A stretch of DNA of 64,000 bases from Nocardia sp. NBC_01730 (GTDB lineage: Bacteria; Actinomycetota; Actinomycetes; Mycobacteriales; Mycobacteriaceae): NCBI RefSeq assembly GCF_035920445.1, contig NZ_CP109162.1:992001-1056000 (forward strand), given 5' to 3'. A program made the translations under genes and the position numbers. The notes below the pieces were generated by a model. It was not told the origin of the DNA and did no database searches. It worked only from the letters and a program-made list of their open reading frames with translations. Below are positions 34,347-44,800 of this stretch, one piece after another. Each line of letters opens with the position of its first letter. Position 1 is the stretch's first letter.

Positions 34347-35561
34347 CTACTCCTTCGTGGGCTGGGCTCGTCCGAACAACGCATCGTATGCGTTGAAGTC
34401 TGGCTTCATTCCCGCGGCGACGAGTTCCCATAGCACTTCGTCGGTACCGCTGCCGATTCGGGACAACCGCATGTCCTGCCACCATCTGGCGAGCGGGGTT
34501 TCTTCCGTCAGATATCCAAGACCACCGAAGATGTGCAGGCATTCATCGACAACTTCTTGGCCCAGCCGCGCAGCGGTGACTTTCAAGCCCGCAGCCGTTC
34601 GTGCGTCGATCTGCTCCGTCGCCGCCATTCCCTGCAATGCGAGTCGGAGCATGTCGACCCTGGCGTGCAGTTCGGCCACTCGCAGGCGCAATGCCTGGTG
34701 ACCGAACAGGGGTTTGCCGAACTGCTCACGCCGCATCATCCGCGCAACAGTGAGGCCGAGAACTCGGCCGCATGCGCCCGAAACTTGAGCCGCGACCGAC
34801 AGGCGCTCATGCGTCAGTCCCCAGGTTATCGCGGCCAACCCGATGCCGGGACGGCCCAACAGCGCCTCGTCGGGCAACCAGGTGTCGAACTCGATCGGGG
34901 CCGTGTCCAATGAGTTCACCCCCAACTTGTCGTACGGTTTACCCACCGACGCCGACGTCAGAGGCAGCGCGAACAAACCGAGGTTCCCCAGCCGATGGTC
35001 GACTCCGTTCTCTACGCATCGCGCGAGCACCAACACGAAGTCGGCTACGCTGGACAACGATACGAACGCTTTCGCCCCGGTCAGGACATAACCGCTACCG
35101 TCGCGGACGGCGGTTGTCCGTATAGCTTGCAGGTCCGAGCCGCCCGCCTCCTCCGACGCGCCGATACAGAGCACCGCAGTGCCTGCCGTCGCGTCGGCGC
35201 AGAGCGAGCGGAGATGATCCGAGCTGGCGAATCGGTAAAGCATGGCGAGTGCGGAATCGTGCAGAGTCACCCCTACGCCGACGCCACCCGAGCATGCCGC
35301 GCCGAGTGCGGTGTGCAACCCGACGAGTTTGGCGAGTTGGAACCGATACCCTCCCGCCCATTTGTCGGTGAAGATCCCGGCAGCACCGAGTCGGGCAAGA
35401 ACTTCTCGTGGAAAAACGCCCTGCCGCTCTGCCTCCGCCACCGTCTCGTGAAATCTGTCATCGAGCACGGCCTCGACTGCGGCGCAGAAATTTTCGACCG
35501 AAGTACCGTTCGGCACCACGTTATCCGGCACGACGAGGCCTCCTGTGCTTGTCCGGTGCAA
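34347..35561 (-). CDS. Acyl-CoA dehydrogenase family protein
   Basis: A 404-residue FAD enzyme. The N-terminal helical domain runs to about residue 130, then the beta domain (VLCIGASEEAGGSDLQAIRT, TGAKAFVSLSSVADFVLVLA) and the C-terminal helical domain with LTHERLSVAAQVSGACGRVL, REQFGKPLFGHQALRLRVAE and HIFGGLGYLTEETPLARWWQ. The loop that carries the catalytic Glu in many members reads RIGSGTDEVLWE, with Ser where Glu is usual. The base may therefore sit elsewhere, as in isovaleryl-type enzymes, or activity may differ. Last gene of the PKS arm, so it may desaturate the starter or product acyl chain. Confidence 0.9.
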   Translation of the reverse strand: MHRTSTGGLVVPDNVVPNGTSVENFCAAVEAVLDDRFHETVAEAERQGVFPREVLARLGAAGIFTDKWAGGYRFQLAKLVGLHTALGAACSGGVGVGVTLHDSALAMLYRFASSDHLRSLCADATAGTAVLCIGASEEAGGSDLQAIRTTAVRDGSGYVLTGAKAFVSLSSVADFVLVLARCVENGVDHRLGNLGLFALPLTSASVGKPYDKLGVNSLDTAPIEFDTWLPDEALLGRPGIGLAAITWGLTHERLSVAAQVSGACGRVLGLTVARMMRREQFGKPLFGHQALRLRVAELHARVDMLRLALQGMAATEQIDARTAAGLKVTAARLGQEVVDECLHIFGGLGYLTEETPLARWWQDMRLSRIGSGTDEVLWELVAAGMKPDFNAYDALFGRAQPTKE

Positions 35562-35583
35562 TCCAATGTATTTCGTGTCGACA

Positions 35584-37206
35584 TCACGAGAACCATGTCG
35601 CCACCTCCAGCCTCCGCAATTTCCCGGAGGTCGTGCGAGGTAGTTCGCCGGGTTTTACCAGCACGACTTTCCCAGGAACAACACCGCATTCGGCCGTTAC
35701 CGCAGCTATGATCCGGTCTTCAATGCCGGTGGCCCGCTTTCCACTGCACTCGGCAACCACCAATAGGCGTTCGGTACGTATCGCGGTGCGTTGTGCGGCC
35801 ATTGTCGCGACCACGCCACCAGGTCGGACGCCCGGGACCAGCGCAGCGACCCGCTCGACGTCGTGGGGAAAGACATTTCGCCCCGCGACGGTGATGACTT
35901 CTTTGGACCGCCCGCACACCACCAGCTCCTCGCCCGACAAGTAGCCGATATCCCCGGTCGGGGTCCATTCTGCGGCGCCGGCCGTAGCAACATCATCCGC
36001 ATACCCACTGAACATCGAATGGCCACGTATCTCCACCAAGCCGATATCGCGACCGGTGACTACGGGCACTTTCATCGGCGGATCGGCAATGCGTACCTCC
36101 ATGCCGTTGAGCGGCCTCCCAAGCAGTGCATGTCGGCGGATCGTCGTGGTTACGCCGTTCTCGGCCGTCACAGCTTCATCGATGCGGATGCCGAGCCACG
36201 GGTCCGGTGCCGTCACTGCGCACGTTGCTTCGGCCAACCCGTAGGAGGGAGCCAGCGCATCCGGTGTCAGCCCGAATCGCTGCAGCCGGTCGGCGAAGCG
36301 CGTCATGCCGTCGCAATCGACCGGCTCACCACCGTTGATCACATAGCGCAGTGCTCCGAGTTCGACGTTGTCCACTCGCCGGGCGTATCTTCCGATGAGG
36401 TTGTACGCGAAGTTCGGGGCAGCGGTCACGGTCGCCGAGCTCGCACTGAGCCAGCTCAACCACTCGAAGGGGATCCTGGCGAACGCACTGGTCGGTGCGA
36501 GCCACGTCGCGAGGCCCGCGGCCATGCCACAGACAGCAAGCATCAGTCCCATGTCGTGAGACATCGGAAGCCAGGAACACAACACGTCATCGCTGCCGCC
36601 CCGGGTCCGGTCACACAGGCCCCAGAAGTGGTTGAGCACGGCGTTATGCGAGAGGACCGCCGTTCTGGGAGCGCCCGTGGAGCCGGCCGTACCCTGTAAC
36701 ACCGCTGGACTGTCCGACGGGACCCGAACCAGGGATGCCTCGGAGTCCCACCGCCAGCCTGCGACCTGGGCGAGATCGTGCACCGGCACATGACCTGCGG
36801 TACCGCGGAGCAATTCGAGCACCGGTCCGTGGGCGAGGACCATACCGCAGTCGAGAGCGCGCAACCGCCGCATCGTCGATTCCGACCATAGCCCTCGATC
36901 ACTGCCCCGCACCGGCATCGGCATGATCGATATCGGTCTGCCCGCTGCCCAGCAACCGAAGACCGCGGCAACTACCTCCACGGTCGTTTCGCCCACGATG
37001 CCGATCGGTTGTCGCGGACCAGAACCGGCGTCGAGCACTCGGGTGGCGATCCTGAGACCCAGGTCTCGTACATCCGTCCAGGGCATCTGCTGCCATTGCT
37101 GGGATTCGGGGTCCAACACCATCAGTGGCCCTCGCCCCGATCGCATGGCCCGATCGATCGTCTCGACCAGATCGAGATCTGGATCTCTGGTCAGCGCCGC
37201 ACCCAC
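35584..37206 (-). CDS. Fatty-acyl-AMP ligase-like adenylating enzyme (FAAL/FadD)
   Basis: About 540 residues of the ANL superfamily. The likely start is GTG 37206 (VGAALTRDPDLDLVETI), two bases after the WS/DGAT stop; the longer frame would overlap it. Core motifs are GTAGSTGAPRTAVLSHNAVL (ATP loop), SYGLAEATCAV, TPTGDIGYLSGEELVVCGRS, KEVITVAGRNVFPHDVER and the C-terminal Lys in LPRTTSGKLRR. The sequence is closest in feel to mycobacterial FadD32-type ligases that pass acyl-AMP to an ACP rather than CoA; the diagnostic insertion could not be verified. It probably activates the fatty starter for the PKS or the discrete ACP. Confidence 0.85.
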   Translation of the reverse strand: MGAALTRDPDLDLVETIDRAMRSGRGPLMVLDPESQQWQQMPWTDVRDLGLRIATRVLDAGSGPRQPIGIVGETTVEVVAAVFGCWAAGRPISIMPMPVRGSDRGLWSESTMRRLRALDCGMVLAHGPVLELLRGTAGHVPVHDLAQVAGWRWDSEASLVRVPSDSPAVLQGTAGSTGAPRTAVLSHNAVLNHFWGLCDRTRGGSDDVLCSWLPMSHDMGLMLAVCGMAAGLATWLAPTSAFARIPFEWLSWLSASSATVTAAPNFAYNLIGRYARRVDNVELGALRYVINGGEPVDCDGMTRFADRLQRFGLTPDALAPSYGLAEATCAVTAPDPWLGIRIDEAVTAENGVTTTIRRHALLGRPLNGMEVRIADPPMKVPVVTGRDIGLVEIRGHSMFSGYADDVATAGAAEWTPTGDIGYLSGEELVVCGRSKEVITVAGRNVFPHDVERVAALVPGVRPGGVVATMAAQRTAIRTERLLVVAECSGKRATGIEDRIIAAVTAECGVVPGKVVLVKPGELPRTTSGKLRRLEVATWFS

Positions 37207-37207
37207 G

Positions 37208-38455
37208 TCACACCTGTCCCGCCATGAGTTCGCGCAGGTGCTTGGCGAACAGACCGACATCGGGCAACGCGGTGGGGTCCGCCATCATCCCGATCGTGAC
37301 CTGATCGCGCAGTATCAGGGCGGTCACCGCGAGCTCACGACCCAGCATCGGGTGGAAGCCGACGACATTCGTCACCTCTCGACCCAGCAGCCGGTCGTCC
37401 GGACTGAAAGCAGGATTGACGCCTACCGCCAGGTCCCAGCTGTCGGCTGCCATCAGCTGGGTCATCAACACCTGGGCGCGCCATGGCAGGTAGCTCAATC
37501 CGTGTGAGGTCTTGGGGGCGTCCATGGCTTGGCGCAACGGATCCGATCTGCGCAGTGCGGCCTGGACGTCGTGGACTCGCTTCGACAGTGAATCCGCCGC
37601 GTCAGATAGTTCGAGGATCGCCAGCGACGCGGCATTCCCCGTGTGCGCCAGCGTATGGTCCAGCGTTACCGGGAACATTATGCGTAGCGGACGATCGGCG
37701 TGTTCCGGGAAAGCCCGTGCGAAGGCGAGCCCGGCCACCGCATACACGTACTCTTGTGTCGAGGCGCCCAGCTTCAGCCGGTTCTGCCGCACCGTGTCGG
37801 TGGGGACCGCGACCTCGGCTACACGACGCACGGCCCGGTCCCCCACGGGGCGCACATGTCCCCGGCGCCGACCTTTACGCCTGACCAGTCGAGAACTCCG
37901 CGTCCCGGCCGCCAGGGCCGCGACCGCATCGACCGGACCGACATTGAATCGCGGCGTGCTGACAAAGCGCCGGTACTCGGCGGTGCTTCCGGAGACGGTA
38001 TCGATGAGCATTGCGACGAAGCCGGCTGCGCCGAGCCCGTCCGACAGCGCATGATGCACACGCAACAGCAAGGTCTGAGCTTCGATGTCCTGCTGGTGGA
38101 CCAGAGTGAAGTCCCACGGCGGAGCATCACGCCGCATCCGACTACCCATGAGTTCTTCCACCTGCCGGAGCATCCCGAATCGGTCCGCGACATGATGCTC
38201 CTTCGCATGCTTGGTCGGGTCTATCGAGGTTGCGAGGGTGAAACGGGGTTTGCGTCGAGGACGTGTCGGCAGCACCAACCGGTACAGATCAACCTCGTTG
38301 ACCCGCTGTGCGATTCGCGCCCGCACATCGTCGATCCGGACGGGCTCGCCGTCGGGGGACAATTCGAGCACAAGAACCCAATTCATCGGATGCGCGGGAA
38401 CATCCAGGCGCAAGTGGTGACTGTCGAGGCTGCTCAGTTCGATCTCGGCGGGCAT
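37208..38455 (-). CDS. WS/DGAT-type O-acyltransferase (first)
   Basis: A 415-residue protein. The active-site motif is LLRVHHALSDGLGAAGF (HHxxxDG, around residue 135). The C-terminal half contains LKLGASTQEYVYAVAGLAFA, RPLRIMFPVTLDHTL and VVGFHPMLGRELAVTALILR. Wax ester synthase/diacylglycerol acyltransferases join acyl thioesters to alcohols; shorter relatives act on polyketide chains. No membrane segment is seen. Immediately upstream of the adenylating enzyme (2 bp gap), so cotranscribed. Likely final esterification step of the cluster product. Confidence 0.88.
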   Translation of the reverse strand: MPAEIELSSLDSHHLRLDVPAHPMNWVLVLELSPDGEPVRIDDVRARIAQRVNEVDLYRLVLPTRPRRKPRFTLATSIDPTKHAKEHHVADRFGMLRQVEELMGSRMRRDAPPWDFTLVHQQDIEAQTLLLRVHHALSDGLGAAGFVAMLIDTVSGSTAEYRRFVSTPRFNVGPVDAVAALAAGTRSSRLVRRKGRRRGHVRPVGDRAVRRVAEVAVPTDTVRQNRLKLGASTQEYVYAVAGLAFARAFPEHADRPLRIMFPVTLDHTLAHTGNAASLAILELSDAADSLSKRVHDVQAALRRSDPLRQAMDAPKTSHGLSYLPWRAQVLMTQLMAADSWDLAVGVNPAFSPDDRLLGREVTNVVGFHPMLGRELAVTALILRDQVTIGMMADPTALPDVGLFAKHLRELMAGQV

Positions 38456-38491
38456 GACAATCGCACTCCTCTCTCGTCCAAGCTCAGACTG

Positions 38492-38758
38492 TTATGCATC
38501 CGCCGACACGCCCGGACCGCCCGCAAGCGCGACCCGAAACAAAGCGTCGACTTCGCCTATCGTGTGGCACTCCATCAGTCGTTGTCCGGACAGCTGCACT
38601 CCCGTATGGTCCTCGATGGCGACCAGCGCGATTGCGAATGCCACCGAATCCATTCCGAGATCTTCGATCAAGCGATCGTCGGGACCGATGTTCTCCACGT
38701 CGAGGGCGAGATCTTTTCGGAGGACATTGCATAGCTTGTCGCTCAACCAGCTCGGCAT
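38492..38758 (-). CDS. Discrete acyl carrier protein
   Basis: An 88-residue ACP from MPSWLSDKLCNVLRKDLALD, with AAGGGAG nine bases upstream. The phosphopantetheine site is LIEDLGMDSVAFAIAL (Ser about residue 38). It sits between the PKS and WS/DGAT genes. It may receive the acyl-AMP from the ligase and hand the chain to the PKS or to the LuxC/LuxE pair. The PKS has its own N-terminal ACP, so two loading points exist. Confidence 0.9.
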   Translation of the reverse strand: MPSWLSDKLCNVLRKDLALDVENIGPDDRLIEDLGMDSVAFAIALVAIEDHTGVQLSGQRLMECHTIGEVDALFRVALAGGPGVSADA

Positions 38759-38832
38759 GCTGTTGAACTCCCTTCGACAATTGATGGCGGAGTCTGAAAT
38801 GTGTTCGTCGTCGGCTGCTCGCAGTCGGCCGG

Positions 38833-41800
38833 TCACCGGTCCGCGGACGGCGGGGAATCGGCAGCCGGGCTTCGCAGGAGTTCCTTGCTCACTCGGCGTG
38901 CGAGGGCGGTGGGATCGGGATTATCGAAGAGTGCATCGGTGCGCAGATGCAGGCCGGTCAGCCGATTCAGCCGGTTACGGAGCTCCACGGTGGTGAGTGA
39001 GTCGAATCCGAGGTCCCGGAAAGTCTCGTCTGCGGCGATCGAGTGGTCGGCGGGGTAGCCGAGGACGTCGGCTGCCTGCGTGAGAACCAGTTCGAGTACG
39101 AGACGGTCCCGCTCCGGTTCGGTGGCCCCGACGAGCTTGTCGGTCCACGAGCCCTTGTCGTGTCGGGCCGGTTCGGTGGTGGCGCCGGTCCTGCTCTCGT
39201 GCCCGGGAACGAGGTCGCGGAGTATCGGCGGCTGTTCGGCTCGGGAAGAGCGCAGGATCGGCAGATCCCACCGTGCCGCGATCGTCAGCGCTCTGGTGCC
39301 GCGGCGGGCCACGTCGAACATCTCGATGCCATCGGCGGTGGACAGCGGGACCATTCCGCCACGGGTGACGCGTCGGTGGTCGATCGGGTCCAGTCCGCGG
39401 CTGATCGGCGACGGTGCAGCCCACAGGCCCCACGCGACTGCGCAGGCGGGCAGTCCCGCGCCCCGGCGGTGGTAGGCCAGGGCGTCCAGAAATGTGTTGG
39501 CTGCGGCGTAATTCGCCTGGCCGGCATGGCCGAAGACACCTGCGGCCGAGGAGAACAGCACGAACTCGGCCAGATCGAGATCGCGGGTCAGTTCGTGCAG
39601 GTGAACCGCGGCGTCCAGTTTCGGACGCAGGACACGGTCCAGCCGGTCGGTGTCGAGAGATTCGAGGGTGCCGTCGGCCACGATGCCTGCCGCGTGCACG
39701 ACCGATCCCAGGGAGGGAATCGAGGCCAGCAGTGCGGCTACCTCTTCGCGCACCGAGACGTCGCAGGACACGATGCGAACATCGGCTCCCCGCGCGGCCA
39801 GTTCGGTCGTGAGTTCCGAGACCGACTCGGCTGTCGGTGCGTTGCGGCCGGCCAGCACCAGGCGCCGCGCACCGTGTCGGGTTACCAGGTGTCGTGCGAT
39901 CTGGGCGCCGAGAGTGCCGGTGCCCCCGGTGATGAGCACAGCACGTTCCGGATCCGGCCGGAACGGCACGGTAAGTACGACTTTGCCGGTGTGTCGCGCA
40001 TTGCTGACGTAGCGGAGTGCGTCTCCGGCCTGCCGGATGTCCCAGGCGCGGACCGGCAGTGGGCCGATGGCCCCGTTATCGATCAGTGCCTGCAGCGCCT
40101 GGAACAGGTCGGCGACTCGGTCGAGCTCGAGATCGGCGAGGTCGAACGGCCGGTAGGTGACGCCGGGATGCTCGACGGTGACGGTGTCAGGGTCACGGAC
40201 GTCGGTCTTGCCCATTTCCAGGAATCGTCCGCCCCGTGGCAGCAGGCGCAGTGATGCGTCGGTGAACTCCCGGGACAAGGCGTTGAGCACCACGTCGACT
40301 CCGCGTCCGTCCGTGGCCTGCCGGACGAGTTCTTCGAAGTCGAGCGTTCGCGAGGACGCGATATGCCGATCGTCGAGGCCCTGGCGGCGCAGGGCCTCCC
40401 ATTTGCCTGGGCTCGCGGTGGCGAACGCTTCGGCTCCGAGATGACGGGCCAACCGCACGGCCGCCGTGCCGACACCTCCCGCGGCCGAATGGATGAGGAT
40501 CGACTCGCCCGGTGTGAGATGCGCCAGATCGACCAGGGCGTGATGTGCGGTGAGGAACGCGATGGGGAATCCGGCCGCCTGGGCGAACGACCAACCGGTC
40601 GGGATGTGGACCAGGCAGCGGTGATCGGCGTCGGCCTGGGTCGCGAAGGCGTCGTCGAACACGCCCATTACCCGATCGCCGACGGCGAAGGTGGTGACGT
40701 CCGAGCCCACCTCTGTCACCACTCCGGCAGCCTCCCGCCCCATGCTCGACACGCCCGGATAGATGTCCAAGGCGACCAGCACATCGCGGAAGTTGATACC
40801 CGCGGCGCGCACGGCGATCCGCACGTGCCCTGGCGGCAGCGGTGCGAGAGGGCGGGATACGAGAGTCAGCCGGTCGAGGTCGCCAGGCTCCTCGAGGTGC
40901 AGGTGCCACGATGAGCTGTCGGCGGGGGGCCTGAGTTCCGTGGTCCCGGTGTTCGCGCGTACCAGTCGTGGCACGTATAGGATGCCGGACCGCGCCGCCG
41001 ACTGCGTCTGTCCGGACGCCAGCGCTGCGCTCAGCGCCGCCGTCAGGTCGGCGCCCCGGTCCACGTCCAGCAACAGGATCCGGTCGGGGTTTTCGGTCTG
41101 TGCGACACGGACCAGCCCCCAGATCGGTGCGCGGGCGAGATCCACGACGTGATCGCCCACGGTGACCGCTACCGCTTCGCGGGTTACCACCGCCAGACGC
41201 GAGTCGGCGAAACTGTCATCGGCGAGCCAGGAACGAAGCAGATCCAGGACGCGGGCTGTCTCGGCATGTCCCGCCTGGATCACGGTTGTGCCGTGCTCGT
41301 CCGGGCCGGCGCAGGGGACAAGCACCACCTCTGGTGCCGGTGCACCGGCGCACACCGCTAGAGCGAGTGTGTTCCAGTCGGGCACGGTCAGGACCGAGTG
41401 CCCGCTTGTTGCGAGAGCGGCGGTCACGCCGATCCGGTCGGTGCCCAGCACAGCGATGCTGCGTTGCGCGGAACGCAGTGATGCCTCCGGTTCCGGGGCA
41501 GGGACCCAGTCGAGCCGGAACAGGGCCTCCGCCGTGGACTGCGCAGCCGAGAGCCGGTACTTCACACCGGCGCCGACCTCCGGCGAGGGGCAAAACGCGG
41601 CCTCGGACACCCGCACGGGCCGCAACATGAGCGAGGCGACGTCGAGAACCGGCCGGCCGGTCTCGTCGGTCACGTTGAGCGACAACTTCACCGAATCGTT
41701 CGCGTCGGGCCCATCGACCCGGATCCGGGCCCGAAGCGTGCCGGGCCGCAGGGCGCACCGAGTGACGCCACTCCACGAGAACGGCAGCCACAATCCGGTC

Positions 41801-44800
41801 GGTACCGCGAATTGCGATTGCGTGGCGTGCATAAGGGTGTCGAGGAGAGCGGGATGGATGCCGAACCCACCGACGGACACCCCCTCGGGCAGACTCGCTT
41901 CCACGTATACGTCGGCATCCGAGCGCCAAGCGGCTCGCAGGCCACGGAATGCGGGACCATAGACCATTCCCCGCGCGGCGAGTTGCTGATATAGGTCGTC
42001 CACGGGAAGCGGGACCGCGTCGGGCGGGAGCCACTGCACATCGCCGGCCGGTGGCCCGGCGTCCGAACGCAGGACTCCGGTCGCATGCCGAGTCCACGGT
42101 TGGGGCTCGCCGGCATCCACTCCTGTTTCCGGCCGGGCGTAGATGGTCACCGGCCGGTCACCGTCGTGACCCGACGCACCGACCTCGACCTGGAGCCGAA
42201 TGTCGGTGTCGTCGGGCAGCAGCAGCGGTTCCTGCAGGATCAGCTCGTCGAGCCGATCGCAGCCGAGGTGGCCACCGGCGTGCAACGCCAACTCCATCAG
42301 AGCCGTTCCGGGGAGTACCCGATTGCCGCGGATGGTGTGGTCGTCGAGCCATGCGGCGCTGCGGTGGGAAAGCCGGCCGTCGAAGACGTGCCTGGCGGTG
42401 CCGGCAAGCTCGACGGGTGCGGAAAGCCACGGGTGGTTGTCGGTGCCGGTCCGTGTGCTGGCCCGGCCTGCAGGCCAGTAGCGTTGCCGTTGGAAAGCGT
42501 AGGTCGGCAGGTCGACCTTTTTCGGTCGAAGTGCGGCGAAGAGAGTGTCCCAGTGCAGGGGCACGCCGTGGACGTGGGCTCTGGCCAGAGCTGTCGCCGT
42601 GGTGCGGGCCTCGGGCCGGCCGGGACGCAGGACCGGGCCGAGTTGCTGAGCCTCGGGCAGGCAATCGCGGGCCAGCGCGGTGAGCACTCCGTCCGGGCCG
42701 ATTTCCAGGTATCCGGTGACGCCGTCGGCGTTCATCCCGAGCAGTGCGTCGTAGCAGCGGACTGTGTCTCGGGCCTGCCGGACCCAGTACTCCGGGGAGC
42801 ATGCCTGCGCGGCCGTCAAGGGAGCGCCGGTAACACCCGAGATGATCGGGATCTGGGGTGCGGTGAATGTGAGACTCTCGGCCACCTGCCGAAACGGTTC
42901 GAGCATGCCATCCATGCGCGGTGAGTGGAAGGCATGGCCGATCCGCAGTCGCCGGGTTCGGCGCCCCGACGACTCCCAATAGGCGGCCTGGTCGGCTATG
43001 GCTGTGGCATCGCCCGAGAGCACGACGGACTGTGGCCCGTTGACCGCCGCGATGGCTAGGTCGAGGTGCTGGACGGCCAGTGCCTCGGTGGCTTCGCGCT
43101 CACCGGCCGCGACCGCCAGCATCGCTCCGCCGGGAGGCATCTCCTGCATCAGCCGGCCCCGCGCGGCGACCAGGGTGCACGCATCCGTCAACGACAACAC
43201 GCCCGCGACATGTGCGGCGACGAGTTCGCCGACCGAGTGGCCGAACAGCACGTCCGGTCGTACCCCGGCCACCTCTAGGAGGCGCACGAGTGCCAGTTCG
43301 CAGGCGAACAGCGCCGGTTGGGTGAACTCGGTCCGATCGAGGAGTTCGGCGTCCGCGGATCCCGGTTCGGCGAAGAGGATCTCCAGCAGCGGCCGGTCCA
43401 ACAGCGGGTCCAGATGGGCGCAGGTCGTGTCCAGTGCGTCCGCGAATACGGGGGAGTGGTCGTACAGTTCGCGGCCCATGCCCACACGCTGGGCCCCTTG
43501 GCCGGTGAACATGAACGCGATCTCGGGGTCCGGTGTCGCCGTTCCCTGAACCACCCCCGGCTGCCCGTGACCAGCCGCGATCGTTTCGAGGCCACCGAGG
43601 TAACCGTCCCGGTCGTCCGCGAGCACGACGGCGCGGTGCGAGAACGCCGTGCGGGTGGTGGCCAGTGCATACGCGATATCGACCATCGGGAGGTCCGGGT
43701 GGGAGCGCAGGTGATCGGCGAGCCGGGCTGCCTGCGCGCGCAGTGCGGGCCCGCCGCGGCCGGATACGACCCAAGGCACGGTTCCGGGCTCGGGGGTCGG
43801 GCTCGGTCCGGAGCGGACCGGGCCGTCGGGCGTGGATTCCTCTTCCAGAATCACGTGTGCGTTCGTCCCGCTGATCCCGAACGAGGACACCCCGGCGCGG
43901 CGTGGGCGTTCGACGCGTGGCCACGGCCGTGACTCGGTCAGTAGCGATACCCCACCGGCCGACCAGTCCAACTCCGCCGGCCGGTCGACGTGCAGCGTGC
44001 TGGGCAGCACGCCGTGGCGCATGGCCTGCACGGTCTTGATGACACCGGCGATCCCGGCAGCGGCAAGGGTGTGGGTGAGGTTCGATTTCACCGAGCCCAG
44101 CCACAGCGGTCGCTCGGGCGGCCGCTCGTGACCGTAGGTCGCCATCAGCGCCCGAGCTTCGATCGGGTCGCCCAGTTGGGTACCCGTGCCGTGGGCCTCG
44201 ACCGTGTCGACATCGTGCGGCCCCAGGCCGGCGTCGGCCAGTGCCTGCCGAATCACCCGGCGCTGCGCGGGGCCGTGCGGTGCGGTAAGGCCATTGCTGC
44301 GGCCGTCCTGGTTGATCGCCGATCCGCGGATGACGGCGAGCACCCGATGGCCATTCCTGCGGGCATCGGCCAGTCGTTCCACCAGCAGTACCGCTACCCC
44401 TTCGCCCCAGGCGGTTCCGTCGGCCGCCGCGGCGAACGCCTTGCACCGGGCGTCGGGCGCTAGGGCACGTTGTTTGCTGAACTGCACGAAGGGCTTCGGA
44501 GTGCAGATCACCGACACACCGCCCGCCACGGCCAACGAACAGTCACCCGCGCGCAGCGCCTGACCCGCCAAGTGCAGTGCCACCAGGGATGACGAACAGG
44601 CGGTGTCCACCGTCAACGCGGGCCCCTCGAACCCGAGGGCATACGCCACGCGTCCCGAGGTGACCGCGAACGAGTCGGCGGCGCCCAGGTACGCGCCGTC
44701 CTGGCCGGGCTCATGGGACAGACTCTCGTACCCGTGGGTGGTCATCCCGAGGTATACGCCGGTCTGTGTCGCACGCAGGCTGGTCGGATCGATCCGGGCG

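Noticed and set aside
42100..42924. Plus-strand frames of 200-280 codons inside the PKS gene
   Set aside because: Complementary-strand shadows of high-GC coding sequence with no known motif.
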